From the NCBI GenBank assembly GCA_934271655.1, contig CAKQRW010000001.1, positions 115,777 to 179,776 of the forward strand: 64,000 nucleotides of DNA, written 5' to 3'. The notes below the pieces were generated by a model that was not told where the DNA came from, did no database searches, and was given only the letters and a program-made list of their open reading frames with translations. How positions within the stretch are numbered: position 1 is the first letter of the stretch; the number at the start of each line of letters is the position of its first letter. This DNA comes from an uncultured Bacteroidaceae bacterium (GTDB lineage Bacteria; Bacteroidota; Bacteroidia; Bacteroidales; Bacteroidaceae). Of the stretch, positions 17,548-26,021 are shown one piece after another. Made by a program: the position numbers and the translations under genes.

Positions 17548-17985
17548 ATGAAAAACCACGAGAAATACATAAAGGTCCTGTCCGACCATGGCGTCAGACC
17601 GACATCCAACCGCATCATCATAGCGGAGATACTCGACATGTCCTCACATCCCCTGTCTATGAAAGACATAGAAGACCGCGCGCTATCACTAGACAAGTCA
17701 AGCATCTCCCGCACGCTCACGCTCTTCCGTCTCCACCAGCTCGTCCACGCCATCGAAGACGGATGCAGCAGCGTGAAGTATGAACTGTGCTACAGCCACC
17801 ATGCAGGAGGCGTGGACGATGACGAGCACGTGCACTTCCACTGCATGGTATGCCACAAGACATTCTGCCTGCACGACAATCCCATACCGCACATGTCCGT
17901 CCCACATGGATTTGAACTGCGTGAGGTCATATGCGTCATGAGGGGCGTATGCCCTGACTGCCAACACAAAAAGCATGCCTACTAA
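17548..17985 (+). CDS. Fur family transcriptional regulator
   Basis: This is a 145-residue protein. Residues 1-70 form a winged helix (RPTSNRIIIAEILD, SSISRTLTLFRLHQLV). The C-terminal dimerisation domain has HVHFHCMVC (C99, C102) and GVCPDC (C135, C138), the two CxxC pairs that hold the structural zinc in Fur/Zur/PerR proteins. The metal sensed cannot be told from sequence. The ATG at 17548 was chosen over an in-frame one 183 nt upstream, because the -7 box at 17498 and the terminator at 17383-17427 lie inside that longer frame. No regulated gene is obvious next to it; metK follows with its own promoter. Confidence 0.85.
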   Translation: MKNHEKYIKVLSDHGVRPTSNRIIIAEILDMSSHPLSMKDIEDRALSLDKSSISRTLTLFRLHQLVHAIEDGCSSVKYELCYSHHAGGVDDDEHVHFHCMVCHKTFCLHDNPIPHMSVPHGFELREVICVMRGVCPDCQHKKHAY

Positions 17986-18050
17986 GCAGCCCCAGCAAAC
18001 TGCTCCAAAGCATGAACCTTGCATTTATCAACATATTTTTCTCCTTAACC

Positions 18051-18081
18051 TTGCATAATAGTGAAATAAGTCGTAACTTTG
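18051..18081 (+). promoter_or_regulatory. Promoter of metK
   Basis: The -33 TTG (18051-18053) and -7 TAACTTTG (18074-18081) are spaced by 20 nt, a near-ideal Bacteroidetes promoter. The predicted transcript start near 18088 is only about 10 nt before the riboswitch-like element. Confidence 0.75.
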
Positions 18082-18095
18082 CGCCCGATATTCAA

Positions 18096-18150
18096 ATGTG
18101 GACAGATTTGGGCTGCTTGCAACCACAGAAAAAAATGCTAAAACGACAAG
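18096..18150 (+). promoter_or_regulatory. SAM-II-like riboswitch in the metK leader
   Basis: P1 pairs tgtgg (18097-18101) with ccaca (18123-18127). The loop between them contains GATTTGGGCTGCTTGCAA, and the 3' segment is GAAAAAAATGCTAAAACG. The conserved SAM-II landmarks GATTT, TTGCAacCAC, the A-rich strand and GCTAAA appear in the right order and spacing. The element sits at the 5' end of the predicted transcript of the SAM synthetase gene, the expected target. I could not verify the pseudoknot pairing. The metK ATG is about 150 nt further on, unusual because SAM-II normally masks an adjacent ribosome-binding site. Confidence 0.72.
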
Positions 18151-18302
18151 AACATGCCACGCAGGAAAGAGACATGCGCTCCACGCTGAGAGACCTCCGC
18201 AAACATACAGAGCGCACGTATGATACGCATGGCGAAGCTTGTCAATGCATTATTCCCAATTTCTCTCCCCATATACATTAAACAAATAAAAACAATTGCA
18301 TT

Positions 18303-19628
18303 ATGGGATTTTTATTCACTTCCGAATCAGTGTCTGAGGGACACCCAGACAAAGTAGCCGACCAGATAAGCGACGCTGTGCTTGACAACCTTCTGGCATA
18401 CGACCCCAACTCAAAGGTGGCATGCGAGACTCTCGTGACGACAGGACAGGTGGTCGTGGCAGGCGAGGTGAAGAGCAACGCCTACATCGACCTACAGGAT
18501 GTGGCGCGCGACACTATCAACAAGATTGGCTACACCAGGTCATCATACAAGTTTGACGGAGAAAGCTGCGGCGTGCTCAACGCCATACACGAGCAGAGCA
18601 GCGACATCAACCGCGGTGTGGAACGCAGTGTGCCAGAGGAACAGGGCGCTGGCGACCAGGGCATGATGTTCGGCTACGCCACCAACGAGACAGAGAACTA
18701 CATGCCGCTCACGCTGGACCTCTCCCACCGCATACTACGAGTGCTGGCAGACATACGCCGCGAGGGAAAGGTGATGACATACACGCGTCCCAACGGCAAG
18801 GAGGCTACCTACCTGCGCCCAGACGCCAAGAGCCAGGTCACAGTGGAGTATGGCGACGACGGCAAGCCAAAGCGCATACACACCATAGTGGTCAGCACAC
18901 AGCATGATGACTTCATATCACCAGAGAATGACAGCGCTGAGGCCCAGGCCGAGGCAGACAGCAAGATGCTGGCAAAGATCAAGAGCGATGTCATAAACAT
19001 ACTGATGCCACGCGTCATAGCAGAAATCGGAGACGATAAGACAAGGAACCTCTTCGGTGATGACATAACATACCACGTGAACCCCACAGGCAAGTTTGTC
19101 ATTGGCGGCCCTCACGGCGACACTGGCCTCACAGGCCGCAAGATTATCGTAGACACATACGGCGGCCGCGGAGCACATGGCGGCGGTGCCTTCTCAGGAA
19201 AAGACCCAAGCAAGGTAGACCGCTCCGCAGCATACGCTGCGCGCCACATAGCCAAGAACATGGTGGTGGCAGGCGTGGCAGACGAGATGCTTGTGCAGCT
19301 CAGCTATGCCATCGGCGTGGCAAAGCCTGTGAGCATCTACGTGAACACATACGGCACAAGCCATGTCAACATGAGCGACGGTGAGATAGCCCAGGCCATT
19401 GGCCGCATCTTCGACCTGCGCCCAAAAGCCATAGAAGAACGCTTCGACCTGCGCAAGCCTATCTACCTTGAGACAGCCTCATACGGACACTTCGGACGCA
19501 AGACAGAGACTGTCGTCAAGCATTTCAGCAACCGCTACCAGGGCGACAAGGACATAGAGGTCACTCTTTTCCCATGGGAGGAGACAGAAGCCTACCAGCC
19601 AGAAATCAAGAAAGAGTTCGGGCTCTGA
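18303..19628 (+). CDS. metK: S-adenosylmethionine synthase
   Basis: This enzyme makes S-adenosylmethionine from methionine and ATP. The N-terminal [22 protein letters not shown] (residues 6-28), [16 protein letters not shown], and [21 protein letters not shown]...[17 protein letters not shown] signatures are all present, with the catalytic His, Asp and Lys residues. Length 441 is slightly above the 380-430 seen in many bacteria, with a Bacteroidetes-type insertion near residues 150-180 ([17 protein letters not shown]). It is preceded by a strong promoter and a SAM-II-like aptamer, so expression is probably repressed by its own product. Confidence 0.96.
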   Translation: MGFLFTSESVSEGHPDKVADQISDAVLDNLLAYDPNSKVACETLVTTGQVVVAGEVKSNAYIDLQDVARDTINKIGYTRSSYKFDGESCGVLNAIHEQSSDINRGVERSVPEEQGAGDQGMMFGYATNETENYMPLTLDLSHRILRVLADIRREGKVMTYTRPNGKEATYLRPDAKSQVTVEYGDDGKPKRIHTIVVSTQHDDFISPENDSAEAQAEADSKMLAKIKSDVINILMPRVIAEIGDDKTRNLFGDDITYHVNPTGKFVIGGPHGDTGLTGRKIIVDTYGGRGAHGGGAFSGKDPSKVDRSAAYAARHIAKNMVVAGVADEMLVQLSYAIGVAKPVSIYVNTYGTSHVNMSDGEIAQAIGRIFDLRPKAIEERFDLRKPIYLETASYGHFGRKTETVVKHFSNRYQGDKDIEVTLFPWEETEAYQPEIKKEFGL

Positions 19629-19743
19629 CTTCGGGCTCTGGCAATGTTTACCCGAAACAATATCACGACAGCAGATCTGCAATGCCAATGACACGGCCTA
19701 GCCACACCAGGGCATCACTCTGCTGCCCATACCACTGGGCATC

Positions 19744-20550
19744 ATGAACAATGACTACGACAGCATCCTGACAGCTGTTGACACCAATGCGGTCAACAGC
19801 ACAGTATATTACAAAAAAGGAGTTTCTCTGCCAGACGACACCGTCGCCATGGCGGAGGGACTCCATCCTGTTGGCAGCGACTCCTACATAACAGGCGCGC
19901 TTGTGCTGATGTTTTTCATCCTCGCCGCCATAGTGCGCAACGGCAAGACCATGCTGCTGTTCCGCGCCAAGGAAGTGTTCTCCTTCGGCAGGAAGGCACA
20001 TGACGAAGGCCCCATAGACACCTCTGGCGAGTCGATGAGCCAGTTCCTGCTCGTGCTCATATCAGCCATGAGCATATCAGCGATATACGTAAGCCCTATC
20101 ATCGAGGAATGCTCGCCCATGGCAGCGCTGGGCACACCATACTGGCTCTACGCAGCCGGCACAGCCGTCGCGCTCGGAGTGATTTATCTGAAGCTGTGGC
20201 TCTACAAGATTGTCAACTGGGTCTTCTTCAGCAGAGAGACTGGCAAGCGATGGACCACCAGCTACATGTACATCACCGCCTTCACAGCACTCATTTTATA
20301 CCCATTGGCACTGCTTGCCACTCTGCACGAAGAAAGCAGACATGCTGTCACCTGGACTGTCATTTCCACGCTCATTCTGTATGAATCACTGCTATTTTGC
20401 AAGCTTTTAGCCAACTTTAAGATAAGGAGCTATGGCTATTTGCTGTTTTTTTTGTACTTTTGCAGCGTCGAATTGATGCCGGCCGTGGTGACATGGCAAG
20501 CAGCATCATACTACAGTAGAAATATTATAGTCAAAAATTTGTTATATTGA
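19744..20550 (+). CDS. DUF4271 family membrane protein
   Basis: The 268-residue protein has about six hydrophobic segments from residue 50 onward (ITGALVLMFFILAAIV; MSQFLLVLISAMSISAIYV; LYAAGTAVALGVIYLKLWLY; YITAFTALILYPLALL; WTVISTLILYESLLF; YGYLLFFLYFCSVELMPAVV) and a soluble N-terminus. KLWLYKIVNWVFF and the C-terminal helices match DUF4271, an integral membrane family found in Bacteroidetes directly upstream of hemD. Function is unknown. Its stop codon overlaps the ATG of hemD by one base (TGATG), so the two are probably translationally coupled. Confidence 0.82.
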   Translation: MNNDYDSILTAVDTNAVNSTVYYKKGVSLPDDTVAMAEGLHPVGSDSYITGALVLMFFILAAIVRNGKTMLLFRAKEVFSFGRKAHDEGPIDTSGESMSQFLLVLISAMSISAIYVSPIIEECSPMAALGTPYWLYAAGTAVALGVIYLKLWLYKIVNWVFFSRETGKRWTTSYMYITAFTALILYPLALLATLHEESRHAVTWTVISTLILYESLLFCKLLANFKIRSYGYLLFFLYFCSVELMPAVVTWQAASYYSRNIIVKNLLY

Positions 20551-21287
20551 TGGCAACTAAGATACTCGTATCTCAACCAAAGCCACAGACAGAGAAGTCT
20601 CCATACTTCGACGTGGCAAAGAAATACAACCTGGAGCTGGTCTTTCGTCCATTCATCAAAGTAGAGCCTATGTCCTCAAAGGAATTCAGGCAGCAAAAGG
20701 TGTCAATACCAGGACATACAGCCATAGTTTTCACCTCTCGTCATGCCATAGACCATTTCTTCGCTCTCTGCAAAGAACTACGCGTGGCTATACCAGACGA
20801 CATGAAGTACTTTTGCATCTCGGAGCAAGTGTCACTCTACATACAGAAGTTCGTGCAGTACAGAAAACGCAAGAACTTCTTCCCAGAAAGCGGACGCATG
20901 GCCGACCTCATCCCAATAATGGTGAAGCATAAGACCGAGAAATATTTCGTGCCACAGTCATCTGTGCATGATGACCAAATGAAGAAGATGCTGGACGAAG
21001 CCAATCTCGACCACGACGAGGCTGTGATGTACTACACTGTCACCAACGACTTCAAGCCGGGCGAGGCTTTCGATTATAACATGCTGGTGTTCTTCTCTCC
21101 TGAAGGCATCAACTCTCTGATAAAGAATTTCCCAGACTTCAAGCAGGGCGACATAAAGATCGCATGCTTAGGAACAAAAACAATACAGGCTGCCGAGAGC
21201 GCTGGCATCAAGGTTGACTATCAGCCTACAGTCGAGCTGCGCTCTGTTCCCGCCCTCATCGAGGCATACGCCAAGACACTCCAGTAG
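20550..21287 (+). CDS. hemD: Uroporphyrinogen-III synthase family protein
   Basis: The ATG at 20550 overlaps the upstream stop. The 245-residue product starts MATKILVSQPKPQTEKSPY and shows the two-domain Rossmann-like architecture of HemD: IVFTSRHAIDHFF (about residues 55-67), the linker around residue 130, and MLVFFSPEGINSLIK (about 175-190) followed by IACLGTKTIQAAESAG. HemD closes the tetrapyrrole ring in haem synthesis; the family is very divergent, so motif evidence is necessarily loose. The position between DUF4271 and rnpA is the usual one in Bacteroidales. No other haem genes are in the window. Confidence 0.85.
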   Translation: MATKILVSQPKPQTEKSPYFDVAKKYNLELVFRPFIKVEPMSSKEFRQQKVSIPGHTAIVFTSRHAIDHFFALCKELRVAIPDDMKYFCISEQVSLYIQKFVQYRKRKNFFPESGRMADLIPIMVKHKTEKYFVPQSSVHDDQMKKMLDEANLDHDEAVMYYTVTNDFKPGEAFDYNMLVFFSPEGINSLIKNFPDFKQGDIKIACLGTKTIQAAESAGIKVDYQPTVELRSVPALIEAYAKTLQ

Positions 21288-21316
21288 AGCGCACAGCCTG
21301 TTCATCCTTACACAGT

Positions 21317-21712
21317 ATGGACAACACATTCAAGAAATCAGAGCGGCTGAACAGCCAGCTCATCATAGACAAACTTTTCGCAGGAGGAAATGCTTCAATG
21401 GCAGCATTTCCCCTGCGAGCTGTTTTTATGAGGGTAGACAAGACTGAAAGCAGCAAGCCACTGCCTCCGGCATCCATACTCATCTCCGTGCCAAAGAAAC
21501 GGTTCAAGCACGCCGTAGACCGCAACCGCGTGAAAAGGCTTGTGCGCGAGTGCTACCGCACCAACAAGCACCTGATATGGAACGCTCTCGAAGGCAAGGA
21601 CTACACGATGGTGGTGGCCTTTGTCTGCATCACCGACACTCTTCCCTCTTACCGCATGATGAGAAAGAGTGTCATCAAGATCCTCACACGCATATCCGAG
21701 CATATCGACTGA
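21317..21712 (+). CDS. rnpA: Ribonuclease P protein component
   Basis: The 131-residue basic protein starts [11 protein letters not shown] and carries the RNR motif region [19 protein letters not shown] (residues 60-78), the conserved surface that binds the RNase P RNA and the tRNA precursor leader. Length is normal for the family. Its stop codon overlaps the yidD ATG (TGATG), the classical rnpA-yidD arrangement. Confidence 0.95.
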   Translation: MDNTFKKSERLNSQLIIDKLFAGGNASMAAFPLRAVFMRVDKTESSKPLPPASILISVPKKRFKHAVDRNRVKRLVRECYRTNKHLIWNALEGKDYTMVVAFVCITDTLPSYRMMRKSVIKILTRISEHID

Positions 21713-21981
21713 TGAGACGGCTGCTGCACATAATATGCCACGCAATGAGGGAAACGCTAGCCTTTTTGCTACTTCTGCCTATCTGGTTCTACAGAAGCTG
21801 CATTTCCCCCTTCACGCCTCCCTCATGCCGCTATACCCCCACATGCTCGGCATATGCCGTGGAGGCCATAAAGAAGCACGGACCGCTGAAGGGACTCTAT
21901 CTGGCCTGCAAGCGCATACTGCGCTGCCATCCCTGGGGAGGACACGGATATGACCCTGTGCCTGACAAGTTCCATTGGTGA
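21712..21981 (+). CDS. yidD: Membrane protein insertion efficiency factor YidD
   Basis: This is an 89-residue protein with the family signature [15 protein letters not shown] (residues 39-53) and [15 protein letters not shown] (70-84). An N-terminal hydrophobic stretch ([14 protein letters not shown]) is likely membrane-associated. It assists YidC-dependent membrane insertion. The start was chosen at the ATG overlapping the rnpA stop. Confidence 0.95.
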   Translation: MRRLLHIICHAMRETLAFLLLLPIWFYRSCISPFTPPSCRYTPTCSAYAVEAIKKHGPLKGLYLACKRILRCHPWGGHGYDPVPDKFHW

Positions 21982-22010
21982 CACGAGATGCCGAAAGGCA
22001 CTCCGAACTT

Positions 22011-22158
22011 GATTGCCGAAATCCCTGACGACCATTATATCCACAGCGCAGACTGCGAAATTCCTGGCGGCATTCAATAATTCCACAGCACAGGCTGCGA
22101 GATTCCTAACGACACTAAATCCACAGCGCAGACTGCGAAATTCCTAACGGCCATTAAC
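22011..22158. repeat. Degenerate ~40-bp tandem repeat between yidD and tatD
   Basis: Three units start at 22041, 22083 and 22121, each opening with ccacagc[g/a]ca[g]...ctgcga[a/g]attcct. A partial unit (gaaatccctgacgacc) precedes them at about 22018. The 310-nt gap between yidD and tatD holds nothing else that I recognise. Confidence 0.8.
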
Positions 22159-22291
22159 CGTTACTCGTGCTAAGTTTTTGCCATCTCGATTATACAGTCA
22201 TCAATAGGTGCCCATGACGGTCTCAGCCCCGCATAGCCATGCTACAGGACCATTTTGCGCCTATCTATCATATACGACCTTTCATCTCGCC

Positions 22292-22948
22292 ATGTTCAAC
22301 ATCCACGCACATATTATAGACAGCGTGCCATGCCTCTACAGCACAGGCACCAATGACATCGTCGCAAGCTCCATTCCAGAACACGTGGCGCTGTCCATAG
22401 GCATTCACCCATGGGATGTGACTGACAGCTGGGAAGATACATTTGAAAACCGCGTCGTGCCTGTGGCCTCAACAGGCAAAGTGTGGGCCATTGGCGAATG
22501 CGGCTTGGACAAACTGCATGGGCCAAGCTTAGATGTACAGATGAACGTGATGAAAGCCCACATAGCCTTGGCTGAGGAAGTGAGCAAACCCATCATCGTG
22601 CATTGCGTAAAAGCCTTTGACCAGCTGCTTGCGCTAAGAAAAGAGACAGAACAGGCATGCAAGAGAGACGGACATGAGCCGCAGCCATGGATAGTGCACG
22701 GATTCAGAGGCAAACCAGAACAGGCAAAACAAATAATGACCAAAGGACTTTACCTGTCCCTTGGCCACCAATATAATGCGGAAACGTTACGTTTCCTTTT
22801 CAATCACGCTTGTCCTTTCTTTCTCGAGACAGACGACCTTCACCTCTCGGTCTGTCATATTTACGAGCAGGCCGCTCGCCGTCTCGGCGTGGACGTCTCT
22901 CGTCTCGAGGACCTCTGCGATCCCTTTCAGACGATCTTTCACCATTAG
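22292..22948 (+). CDS. TatD family metal-dependent hydrolase
   Basis: This 218-residue protein is a compact member of the TatD amidohydrolase family. Metal-binding residues are visible: H5 and H7 (NIHAHI), E69 (GECGLDKL), H104 (IVHCVKAF), H136 (WIVHGFRG) and D181 (FLETDD). It is shorter than typical TatD nucleases (about 260), like other Bacteroidales homologues in this locus. The start at 22292 gives the usual M-F-x-x-H beginning. The last 149 nt, coding the conserved FLETDD-to-C-terminus part, are overlapped on the other strand by the 3' end of the methyltransferase gene. The substrate is unknown; nuclease and D-aminoacyl-tRNA deacylase activities occur in the family. Confidence 0.88.
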   Translation: MFNIHAHIIDSVPCLYSTGTNDIVASSIPEHVALSIGIHPWDVTDSWEDTFENRVVPVASTGKVWAIGECGLDKLHGPSLDVQMNVMKAHIALAEEVSKPIIVHCVKAFDQLLALRKETEQACKRDGHEPQPWIVHGFRGKPEQAKQIMTKGLYLSLGHQYNAETLRFLFNHACPFFLETDDLHLSVCHIYEQAARRLGVDVSRLEDLCDPFQTIFHH

Positions 22949-24668
22949 GTTTCCTGTCACCAAACGGTTTTCTTTCACCTGAAGACTTGCCTGCAAAAAA
23001 TTCCCTGCGCGCTTCCTGACGCTCTTCACGGCTGCTGTAGCTGCCGCGCTCTCCATCATCATTGCGACGTGGAGCACGCTCGCTGCGCTTGCCGAAGCCC
23101 TCTTCACGCTTGCCGAAACCTTCTTTGCGATTGCCAAATCCCTCTGAACGATTGCCAAATCCCTCTGAACGCTGACGCGAGTCAGGACGTCTCCTGTCTC
23201 TATCAGGACGTGAGACCCTTGCGCCTCTGTCGCCCCACTTGCCGAGATGACGGTTGATGATTTCCACTTCTTCGTCATCAGCAGCCTCATTCATGATGTT
23301 GTCGCGGCTGAATCCCTTGAAGCCTCTGTCCTTAGCGCCCCTTTCCCAGTCCTTGGAACCTCTTTCCCACGCACCTTTATCCTTGAACGGCTTAGACTTG
23401 AAGTAATGCGACTCATCGTCAGTCTTCTTCTCATCACCCCATTCTCCGTCCTCATTCTTCTTGTGAGGCTTGAACTTGAGATTATGCCTGCGGTCTTCGT
23501 CAGTCTTGATGTCAAGGCCTTCCTCACGGCGGTCCTTGAGCTTTCCGTCAAATATCTGGTACTTGCGGAACTCGCATTCGAGTGAACCGTTGAAGAGAGC
23601 GTATTTCGTAGACGGGCGGAAGCCGATGCGGTCAAAGAGTTCCTCATGATGAGTGATGATCCATGCGTCGTTGCCCACAAAGTTCTGCTTGAGCACCTTG
23701 CCAATAGTATCATACAAGTCGTATATGTCATCGGTGGTGATACGGTCACCATAAGGAGGGTTGGTCACCATGATAGCCTTGTCGAGAGGCTTCTCAAACT
23801 CATAAAAGTCACGCTGCTCAATGCTGACGATATCCTTCACACCTGCATTGAGCACATTGCCCTGAGCTATAGAAACAGCCTGGCGGTTGATGTCATATCC
23901 ATATATCTTGTGGTCAAATTCGCGCTCCTGGCTGTCGTCATTGTATATGCGGTCGAAAAGGTCAGAGTCGAAATCCTTCCACTTCTCGAAAGCGTACTCC
24001 TTGCGGAAGACTCCAGGGTATACATTCAGAGCTATGAGCGCTGCCTCAATGACAATCGTGCCCGAACCGCAGAAGGGGTCGATGAAGTCGCATTCGCCGT
24101 CCCATCCCGTGAGCATGATGAGTCCCGCAGCCAGCACCTCGTTGATAGGAGCTGCCACCGTTGCCGTCTTATAGCCACGCTGATGCAGGCTCTCTCCCGA
24201 TGAGTCAAGCGAGAGCGTGACCTGGTCTTCCGCGATATGCACGTTGACACGTATGTCAGGATTGCTTATGCCCACGTTCGGGCGGTCGCCTGTCTTCTCT
24301 CTCCAGTAGTCGGCTATAGCGTCCTTGACACGGTATGCCACAAACTTGGAGTGGCGGAAATTGTCGCTGAAGATGACAGACTCCACCAGGAAGGTATTGT
24401 CAACATCCATATACTGCGACCAGTCTATTTCCTTCACTATGTCATACAGGTCGTCAGCGTCCGTGGCCTTGAACTCCTTGATGGGCTTGAGGATTTTCAC
24501 AGCTGTGCGTGTGCAGAAATTTGCCTTGTACAGCATTTCCTTGTCACCCGTGAAAGCCACCATTCGCCTGCCTATCTCTACGTTGTTTGCGCCCAGGTTG
24601 ATGAGCTCCTTTGCAAGCACCTCCTCCAGTCCTTGGAAGGTCTTTGCTATTATCTTGAATTCGGTCAT
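22800..24668 (-). CDS. THUMP-domain class I RNA methyltransferase (RlmL-like) with low-complexity basic tail
   Basis: The 622-residue protein has an N-terminal THUMP/ferredoxin-like region (residues 1-155), then an UPF0020-type methyltransferase domain with the SAM-binding segment FIDPFCGSGTIVIEAALIA (about 190-210) and catalytic TNPPYGDR (about 300). These match the RlmL/RlmN-type 23S rRNA m2G methyltransferase half; the RlmK half is absent. After residue about 385 the chain becomes a hydrophilic tail rich in R, E, D, G and K, with four 7-residue GFG repeats (RSEGFGN, RKEGFGK and variants; DNA 23089-23172) and an RRPRRDGERP-type end. Such tails probably bind RNA. The tail end overlaps the convergent tatD gene by 149 nt. 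Confidence 0.85.
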   Translation of the reverse strand: MTEFKIIAKTFQGLEEVLAKELINLGANNVEIGRRMVAFTGDKEMLYKANFCTRTAVKILKPIKEFKATDADDLYDIVKEIDWSQYMDVDNTFLVESVIFSDNFRHSKFVAYRVKDAIADYWREKTGDRPNVGISNPDIRVNVHIAEDQVTLSLDSSGESLHQRGYKTATVAAPINEVLAAGLIMLTGWDGECDFIDPFCGSGTIVIEAALIALNVYPGVFRKEYAFEKWKDFDSDLFDRIYNDDSQEREFDHKIYGYDINRQAVSIAQGNVLNAGVKDIVSIEQRDFYEFEKPLDKAIMVTNPPYGDRITTDDIYDLYDTIGKVLKQNFVGNDAWIITHHEELFDRIGFRPSTKYALFNGSLECEFRKYQIFDGKLKDRREEGLDIKTDEDRRHNLKFKPHKKNEDGEWGDEKKTDDESHYFKSKPFKDKGAWERGSKDWERGAKDRGFKGFSRDNIMNEAADDEEVEIINRHLGKWGDRGARVSRPDRDRRRPDSRQRSEGFGNRSEGFGNRKEGFGKREEGFGKRSERAPRRNDDGERGSYSSREERQEARREFFAGKSSGERKPFGDRKPNGERSSERDRRGPRDERRPRRDGERPARKYDRPRGEGRLSRERKDKRD

Positions 24669-24860
24669 ATTCTCTTTATATGTCGATACGATTGCTTATA
24701 TGTCGGTATTATTATATGCCAGCATGATCGCCTGTATGCCTGCACGATTGCCAGCTTGATTGCCTGTATGTCTGTATGCTTGCGCAAATGCCAGCATGCC
24801 AGTACTGGCTATGCGGTCGGTCCGTCCCATGCTCCTCATGCTCCCTAAGCTTGCGTCCAA

Positions 24861-25778
24861 TCATCTTTTCTGCGTGATGCTCGCACCTGCTGGCACATCC
24901 TGTGTCACCCAGATGTTGCCTCCGATGACAGCACCCTTCCCTATGGTGATGCGTCCGAGAATGGAAGCATTGGAGTAGACTATCACGTCGTCTTCCAGTA
25001 TAGGGTGCCGCGGCACACCCTTGATAGGATTGCCGTTTTCATCAAGAGGGAAGCTCTTGGCTCCGAGAGTCACTCCTTGGTACAGCTTGACATTATTGCC
25101 AATGATGCATGTTTCCCCTATGACCACGCCAGTGCCATGGTCGATGGTGAAATACTCTCCGATATGCGCTCCCGGATGAATGTCGATGCCAGTCTCCGAG
25201 TGAGCTATCTCTGTGAGCATGCGCGGTATGAGCGGCACCTCAAGCATCCACAGCTCATGTGCCATGCGGTAGATGGTCAGCTCTTTTATGACAGGGTAGC
25301 AGCTGATGATCTCTCCATAGTTCTTTGCGGCAGGGTCGCCATTGAAGGCCGCCACCACATCAGTGGCGAGCACCCTTCTCAGCTCCGGAAGCCTCTCTAT
25401 GAAGCGCACGGCGCGGTTCTCCGCCATCCGCCGCATCTCCGCATTGATGGTGTTGCGGTTGTAAGCAGCAAAGACAGCTCCCTTCTCGTCAAAGTTAGAG
25501 AAAGACAGTCCTGCCTGTATCTGTGCCACCAGCAAGGAGTAGAGCTGTTCCGTATATACTCCAAGATGGAATTTGAGTGTGTTCGTGTTGATGCATGAAC
25601 GTCCATAGTAACCCGGGAAAAGTATTCCCCTCACCAGCTCTATTATCTTCTGGAGCTCATCGCCCGATGGCAATGGCACTCCATCGTTGTGCTCATGATA
25701 GAGGTCTCTGTAAGACTCTGGACATGCAAGTTCCTCAACAGTCTGAGTCAAGGTGTCAGCGAAAGTCCGCGCATTCAT
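24861..25778 (-). CDS. cysE: Serine O-acetyltransferase
   Basis: The 305-residue enzyme makes O-acetylserine for cysteine synthesis. The C-terminal half is a left-handed beta-helix with GIDIHPGAHIGEYFTIDHGTGVVIGET (the catalytic His-Asp pair typical of SAT) and VKLYQGVTLGAKS. The N-terminal helical domain (residues 1-180) is of the longer type seen in Bacteroidetes and plants-like EpsC/SatA proteins. The start MNARTFADTL lies 71 nt from a strong minus-strand promoter. The 192-nt gap to the methyltransferase gene holds degenerate gattgcctgtatg-like repeats and nothing else recognised. Confidence 0.92.
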   Translation of the reverse strand: MNARTFADTLTQTVEELACPESYRDLYHEHNDGVPLPSGDELQKIIELVRGILFPGYYGRSCINTNTLKFHLGVYTEQLYSLLVAQIQAGLSFSNFDEKGAVFAAYNRNTINAEMRRMAENRAVRFIERLPELRRVLATDVVAAFNGDPAAKNYGEIISCYPVIKELTIYRMAHELWMLEVPLIPRMLTEIAHSETGIDIHPGAHIGEYFTIDHGTGVVIGETCIIGNNVKLYQGVTLGAKSFPLDENGNPIKGVPRHPILEDDVIVYSNASILGRITIGKGAVIGGNIWVTQDVPAGASITQKR

Positions 25779-25848
25779 CTTTTTCCGTTGTATGTGTTCT
25801 TTTGTTTCTTATGCCATGATGGCATTATACATTGTATGAAAATCGCAA

Positions 25849-25879
25849 CAAAGTTAGTCAGTTAATTCCGAATTACAAA
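25849..25879 (-). promoter_or_regulatory. Promoter of cysE
   Basis: On the minus strand TAACTTTG (25849-25856) is the -7 box and TTTG (25876-25879) the -33 element, spaced by 19 nt. This is one of the best promoter matches in the window. Confidence 0.75.
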
Positions 25880-25972
25880 ATTTTGGCAAACAAATGTGTG
25901 ATTAACATTTAATAATATTCCGCGGCGCGGCAAATATTCCATCTGTTTCTTCATTTTCTCATCAGTTTTCTC

Positions 25973-25980
25973 TATCTTTG
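25973..25980 (+). promoter_or_regulatory. Promoter -7 box for purD
   Basis: TATCTTTG matches TAnnTTTG and lies 41 nt before the purD ATG. It forms a divergent promoter pair with cysE. The -33 region is only TTTC at a longer spacing. Confidence 0.55.
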
Positions 25981-26021
25981 CACCACTATTTCACAAGAAC
26001 AACAAAACAAAAAGACACAAC

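Noticed and set aside
22011..22158. CRISPR array between yidD and tatD
   Set aside because: The units run head to tail without unique spacers and diverge, so it is a degenerate tandem repeat.
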